Position numbers and translations under genes: made by a program. Under the pieces are notes generated by a model. The model saw only the letters and a list, made by a program, of their open reading frames with translations, did no database searches and was not told the DNA's origin. Below are positions 59,829 to 64,000 of a stretch of DNA of 64,000 bases, one piece after another (within the stretch, counting starts at the first letter, position 1; each line of letters starts with the position of its first letter). This DNA is from CAZNVG01 sp964576475 (GTDB lineage Bacteria; Patescibacteriota; Saccharimonadia; Saccharimonadales; CAZNVG01). The DNA lies in NCBI GenBank assembly GCA_964576475.1, contig CAZNVG010000001.1, forward strand, positions 1-64,000, given 5' to 3'.

Positions 59829-62303
59829 ATGGACGAACAAAAAGAATTTCATGATTTTTTAGAACACTTGACGGACAACGCCAAGAACAGTCTGCAGCAT
59901 GCTGAGGCAATCGCGCGCGGCTTTGGCTCAGCCTATATTGGCACAGAGCATTTATTACTCGGCGTACTAGCCCAAGAATCATCTATCGCCGCCAAGGTAC
60001 TAGAATCGATTGGTGTAACACTTGATCGCGCTAAACTTGCGCTGGATTTGACTCCAAAATCAATGATTGTACAAGTCGGCAATAGAGGCCTGAGCGAGAC
60101 CGCAAAGCTTACCCTAAAGATGAGCTGGGAAGTCGCCCAAGAATTTAACCAAGATTATTGCGGTACTGAGCATATTCTCTACAGCATTCTCAATCAAAAG
60201 AACGCGCGAGCTACTGTTTTACTTCGAGACATGAATGTCAGTATCGAGGGTCTGTTAGGCGAGCTTGAAAGCTATTTGAGTCGACAGCAATATGATCAGG
60301 GAGAGGGTACGTCAGGGCGCACAAAACGGCGACGACGAAGTAGCGGCTCAGCACTCGACTATTTTGGTACAGACCTTACTGCACGCGCCAAAGCCGGTGA
60401 GCTTGATCCTGTTATTGGCCGCGAAGACCAAATAAAGCGCATGATCACGATACTCGGTCGTAGAACAAAAAATAATCCAGTACTCATAGGTGAACCAGGT
60501 GTGGGTAAAACAGCAATTGTAGAAGGTCTCGCACAACGTATAGTCGCTGAAGAGGTGCCTGAAATATTGCTAGATCGCCGTATTGTCATGCTTGATCTCG
60601 CCGCCATGATAGCGGGAACGAAGTATCGAGGTGAATTTGAAGAGCGACTGAAGAAAGTACTCGATGAGCTCACTGATGATAAAAAGACTATCGTTTTTAT
60701 AGATGAGATGCATCTGTTGGTCGGCGCAGGAGCTGCAGAAGGCGCAATGGACGCCGGCAACATGCTTAAGCCGGGACTGGCACGTGGTGCAATTCGTATG
60801 ATCGGCGCCACGACTATGGATGAGTACAGTAAGTATATAGAGAAAGATGCGGCTCTTGAACGTCGCTTCCAACCAGTCATGGTGCCCGAGACAACCATAC
60901 CTGAAACAATTGCAATCATTCGCGGACTAAAAAAGCACTATGAAGATTTCCATGGTGTGAAGATTTCTGACGAAGTTGTTAAAGACGCAGTCGCTATGGC
61001 AAAACGCTACATAAATGATCGCTTTATGCCTGACAAAGCTATAGACCTTATAGACGAGGCAGCGTCACAGGCCAGAATAGAACGTCGAAAAACACCCGTT
61101 GAAGCACGAAAGCTACAGCGCGAGCTTCGTATAGTGACGAGCCGCATGGAAGACGCAGTCGACAACGAAGACTATGAGCGAGCTGCAAAGTTCAAAACTA
61201 GAATGAGCCAAATAAACAAACGGCTTGAAGAACTTCACGCAAATCAAGATAAATCCCATCAGGTGTCGCTCACTAGCGACGACATAGCTCGAGTAGTGAA
61301 GATGATTACAGGTGTGCCGTTAACGAAGCTCAAGAAAACAGAATCGCACTGGCTGATGGAGCTTGATAGACACCTTAAGAAACATGTAATCGGTCAAGAC
61401 GTCGCTGTTGAATCCATCGTAAAAGCAATCCGACGAAATCGTTCCGGAATCACTCCTGCCAATAAGCCGATTGGATCATTCGTGTTCCTCGGCCCTACGG
61501 GTGTCGGTAAAACTGAGCTTGCTCGGGTACTAGCACGTGAGTACTTCGACTCAGAGGATGCACTAATCAAGATCGATATGTCGGAGCTTTCCGAGCGTCA
61601 CACCGTTGCTCGACTCGTCGGTGCGCCAGCAGGCTACGTCGGCTACGAAGAGGGTGGTCAGTTGACCGATAAGATTCGCCGCCAACCATATTCGCTTATA
61701 TTGCTGGATGAGATTGAAAAAGCACATCCAGATGTGTTCCACATTTTGCTGCAGATTTTGGAAGACGGCTACTTAAGCGATGCAAAAGGCAGACGTGTAG
61801 ATTTCAGTAACACCATTATCATTATGACGAGTAATGTTGGTGCTGAAAAAATGCAAAAAGAAGCAAAGCTTGGCTTTAGAGCTTCGAGCAGTTCTGACCT
61901 TAACCAATTAACAGAGCTGCACGACGAAACGAGTGAAGCTGTTAAGGACGAACTCAAGCGAATCATGCGACCTGAATTGCTAAATCGCATAGATAAAGTA
62001 GTGAGTTTTAATGCTCTTACTAAGAAAGATGTCCAAAAGATCCTTGAGCTACAGATAAAAGATCTGGTACATCGCATAGGTGAGCAGAAATTTGGCCTTA
62101 GGGTGCAACCTTCCGCTAAACACCGTCTACTTGAACTCGGTTTTGATGCATACAATGGCGCAAGACCTATGCGTCGAGCAATTCAAGATCACCTTGAAGA
62201 TACGCTTGCAGAGCATATAATTTCTGGTGCAGCAGAAAAGGGTCAAGTCTTCGTTGTAGGGGCTCGAAAAAACACCTTCACAGTCGCAGTTGAATCCGAA
62301 TAG
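59829..62303 (+). CDS. clpC: Clp protease ATP-binding subunit, ClpC type
   Basis: 824-residue AAA+ unfoldase that feeds ClpP. Two N-terminal Clp-N repeats (GTEHLLLGVL and GTEHILYSIL), first AAA with GEPGVGKT (near residue 221), a UVR-type middle segment (DNEDYERAAKFKTRMSQI) characteristic of ClpC, second AAA with GPTGVGKTEL (near 555) and FSNTIIIMTSNVG, and a C-terminal D2-small domain. It is placed under the perfect CIRCE at 59742-59776, so heat-shock regulation by HrcA is expected. GAGGGA precedes the ATG. Confidence 0.96.
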   Translation: MDEQKEFHDFLEHLTDNAKNSLQHAEAIARGFGSAYIGTEHLLLGVLAQESSIAAKVLESIGVTLDRAKLALDLTPKSMIVQVGNRGLSETAKLTLKMSWEVAQEFNQDYCGTEHILYSILNQKNARATVLLRDMNVSIEGLLGELESYLSRQQYDQGEGTSGRTKRRRRSSGSALDYFGTDLTARAKAGELDPVIGREDQIKRMITILGRRTKNNPVLIGEPGVGKTAIVEGLAQRIVAEEVPEILLDRRIVMLDLAAMIAGTKYRGEFEERLKKVLDELTDDKKTIVFIDEMHLLVGAGAAEGAMDAGNMLKPGLARGAIRMIGATTMDEYSKYIEKDAALERRFQPVMVPETTIPETIAIIRGLKKHYEDFHGVKISDEVVKDAVAMAKRYINDRFMPDKAIDLIDEAASQARIERRKTPVEARKLQRELRIVTSRMEDAVDNEDYERAAKFKTRMSQINKRLEELHANQDKSHQVSLTSDDIARVVKMITGVPLTKLKKTESHWLMELDRHLKKHVIGQDVAVESIVKAIRRNRSGITPANKPIGSFVFLGPTGVGKTELARVLAREYFDSEDALIKIDMSELSERHTVARLVGAPAGYVGYEEGGQLTDKIRRQPYSLILLDEIEKAHPDVFHILLQILEDGYLSDAKGRRVDFSNTIIIMTSNVGAEKMQKEAKLGFRASSSSDLNQLTELHDETSEAVKDELKRIMRPELLNRIDKVVSFNALTKKDVQKILELQIKDLVHRIGEQKFGLRVQPSAKHRLLELGFDAYNGARPMRRAIQDHLEDTLAEHIISGAAEKGQVFVVGARKNTFTVAVESE

Positions 62304-62323
62304 CACTGCTATACTAGGTTTAC

Positions 62324-63292
62324 ATGAAACATTCACGAATCATTTCGATCGTTATTCTGATTATTGGTATCGTAGTCGGTTACGGCGTGGTCACCAATCA
62401 GTCATATCTCAGGGACCAATGGCAGCTATACAACTACACTCCTAGCGAAGAAGTCAGCAATCTTGGGGCTGCCGCATTACTAAATGGAACGGGTAAGCGT
62501 TATTACTACCTGTCTGAACCACAAATTGAGGACAAACAAACATTTGCTCAACACTGTCCTGTCGAAGAATCTACTATAGTGCTCGGCTGTTACGATGGTC
62601 GTGTCATGTATCTGCTAAACGTAGACGATGACAGACTGCGTGGCGTAGAAGAAGTCACTGCTGCTCATGAGACGCTGCATGCAGTCTACTCGAGACTTAC
62701 AGATAAAGAACGTGCAAGAATTGATACGCTCGTCGACGCAGTCTACAAAAAGCAAAACAATGCACGACTCACAAAAGTTATAGATGCATATAGAGTGCGC
62801 GAGCCAAATGATATAAACAATGAGCTTCATTCAATCCTCGCGACAGAAGTAAGGGATATCGGGTCCGAACTAGAAGACTATTATGCTAAATACTTTACTG
62901 ACCGAATGCGTCTCGTCTCGATGGCAGAAACGTATCAGAGTGTATTTACTGATCTTGAAGACCAAGTCGCCAGCTATGACGAGCAGCTAAAGAATCTTCG
63001 CAAGTCTATAGAATCTTCGCAAGGTACACTCACAAGCAAACAAAATGCCATAACCTCGCAACGTACAAGGATGGACACCCTGCTTCGCAACAACCAAATT
63101 AGTGAATATAACAGTCTAGTTGCTTCCTATAATGCAAGTGTTGTCGATTATAACAATCGCGTAGACGACCTAGAGAGCGATATCGACAAATACAACGATC
63201 TTGTCATTAAGCGCAATGAAGTAGCTACGGCTCAGAAAAATCTCGTCGAAAGTATCAACGCTGGCTTCAGCACAATTAAGCAGGAGCCCTGA
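62324..63292 (+). CDS. Membrane-anchored coiled-coil protein with HExxH motif
   Basis: 322 residues. An N-terminal signal anchor (about 6-24), an extracytoplasmic domain with AAHETLHAVYSRL around residue 113 giving HETLH, a zincin-type HExxH motif, and ILATEVRDIG downstream that could supply a third ligand. The C-terminal half is a long coiled coil (DLEDQVASYDEQLKNLRKSI and after). This combination suggests an anchored metalloprotease-like or structural protein, but the zincin assignment is only from the motif. TATACT (62310-62315), extended by TGC, lies 8 nt before the ATG. Confidence 0.75.
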   Translation: MKHSRIISIVILIIGIVVGYGVVTNQSYLRDQWQLYNYTPSEEVSNLGAAALLNGTGKRYYYLSEPQIEDKQTFAQHCPVEESTIVLGCYDGRVMYLLNVDDDRLRGVEEVTAAHETLHAVYSRLTDKERARIDTLVDAVYKKQNNARLTKVIDAYRVREPNDINNELHSILATEVRDIGSELEDYYAKYFTDRMRLVSMAETYQSVFTDLEDQVASYDEQLKNLRKSIESSQGTLTSKQNAITSQRTRMDTLLRNNQISEYNSLVASYNASVVDYNNRVDDLESDIDKYNDLVIKRNEVATAQKNLVESINAGFSTIKQEP

Positions 63293-63295
63293 GCC

Positions 63296-64000
63296 ATGGC
63301 GAAGAAATCTGCAGCACAATATATCTGTAGTAACTGTGCTGCGACGTTTACGCGCTGGGAAGGCAAATGCAGCAATTGTGGTGCATGGAATACACTTGAG
63401 CAACAAGTTAGCGGTACAGGCTCTGTCGTTACGTCAGGCAAGGTGCTTGAAGCGACTTTAGTAGGTGACAAGAACGCATTCCATGAAAAACCGCGAATCC
63501 AAACTACCATGAGGGATGTAGATGCGGTTTTGGGCGGCGGGTTCGTGCCTGGCAGCGTTATTCTTATAACGGGGCAGCCTGGCATTGGTAAGTCGACGCT
63601 ACTCCAGCAAATTGCACACTTAGTAGCCAAGCAAAACGATGTACTCTACGTGAGCGGCGAGGAATCCGCACAGCAGGTATTTTTGCGCTCACAACGACTC
63701 GGAGCGAGTGCGAAAGATTCGCTGTTCATCGCCAACTCAAATAGTGCAGATGATATTATCGCGAGCATGCAAAAGACACAGTATTCACTTGTTATTGTTG
63801 ATTCAATTCAAACAATTCAAACAAGTAATGTGCCTACGAGTCCAGGGTCACCAACACAGATCATGCAGAGTACGCACGTCCTTATGGCGGCGGCCAAGCA
63901 GACAAATACCGCCATAATCCTCGTAGGACACGTAACCAAAGACGGCGACATGGCAGGTCCTAAACTGCTAGAACATCTCGTTGATGTTGTTCTGACGCTT
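63296..64000 (+). CDS. radA: DNA repair protein RadA, 3' end cut by window edge
   Basis: First 235 residues. The N-terminal four-Cys zinc finger (CSNC at 11-14, CSNC at 25-28), Walker A GQPGIGKST near residue 92, VLYVSGEES and LVIVDSIQT (Walker B), and the start of the RecA-like core are present; the KNRFG motif and Lon-like C-terminal domain would lie beyond the window. RadA processes branched recombination intermediates. CAGGAG lies before the ATG and it starts 3 nt after the preceding gene, so the two are co-transcribed. Confidence 0.93.
   Translation, partial: MAKKSAAQYICSNCAATFTRWEGKCSNCGAWNTLEQQVSGTGSVVTSGKVLEATLVGDKNAFHEKPRIQTTMRDVDAVLGGGFVPGSVILITGQPGIGKSTLLQQIAHLVAKQNDVLYVSGEESAQQVFLRSQRLGASAKDSLFIANSNSADDIIASMQKTQYSLVIVDSIQTIQTSNVPTSPGSPTQIMQSTHVLMAAAKQTNTAIILVGHVTKDGDMAGPKLLEHLVDVVLTL

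Overview
The window is bacterial DNA with moderate GC, very dense coding, short intergenic gaps and the standard genetic code (TGA is a normal stop, for example at the ends of pheS and gap). The gene set points to Candidatus Saccharibacteria (TM7, Patescibacteria/CPR), probably a free-living environmental lineage rather than an oral epibiont. The evidence is a split transketolase, gatC-gatA-(membrane protein)-gatB, a type IV pilus/secretion ATPase, a heliorhodopsin, several exported proteins with C-terminal membrane anchors, and many genes whose -10 box sits only 6-10 nt before the start codon. The lineage call is inferred from gene content, not from a marker tree.

Layout. 1-5663: accessory DNA. 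It begins with a large serine recombinase cut by the left edge, followed by a structured non-coding stretch, a SEC-C protein with a PD-(D/E)xK-like nuclease motif, an alpha/beta hydrolase, an aldo/keto reductase and a YdjC-type deacetylase. 5866-14573: a loose set of small single-domain genes (DHFR-like, VOC, DUF1801 twice, once frameshifted, DUF4287, DUF2200, DUF5679, peptidase E), unknown proteins and a glycoside hydrolase. 14657-19769: YajQ, an FMN reductase and the pheS-mazG-pheT operon. 19797-20386: an unusual RNA-like locus with a tmRNA/tRNA-like 3' end, nested long-range inverted repeats and a GC-rich 48-residue zinc-ribbon gene. 20387-27184: ABC exporter, Nudix, FKBP, a glutaredoxin/HAD/thioredoxin-reductase cluster behind a palindromic promoter, a cytochrome b5-like exported protein and a glycerophosphodiesterase. 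27233-33778: central carbon metabolism (pyrophosphatase, GAPDH, RpiB, Rpe, two-part transketolase, class II aldolase, PfkB kinase). 33820-45907: a lineage-type unknown protein with a LOG-like protein, uvrB, gatCAB, a trio of small membrane proteins and dnaE. 45904-64000: surface proteins (CAP domain, fasciclin), SpoU methylase, PilB/GspE ATPase, malic enzyme, L19, heliorhodopsin, RNase HII, YraN, M1 aminopeptidase, nusA, CIRCE-controlled clpC, an anchored HExxH protein and a radA gene cut by the right edge.

How it works together. The carbon genes form a run consistent with non-oxidative pentose-phosphate and lower-glycolysis flux, with pyrophosphatase and malic enzyme nearby. The gat genes imply indirect Gln-tRNA and/or Asn-tRNA synthesis. 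Surface proteins, the pilus-type ATPase and the exporter fit a small cell that depends on its surroundings. The most notable items are the heliorhodopsin, the structured RNA/zinc-ribbon locus after pheT, the recombinase-proximal inverted repeat and nuclease-like cargo, and the widespread leaderless/extended -10 promoter architecture.
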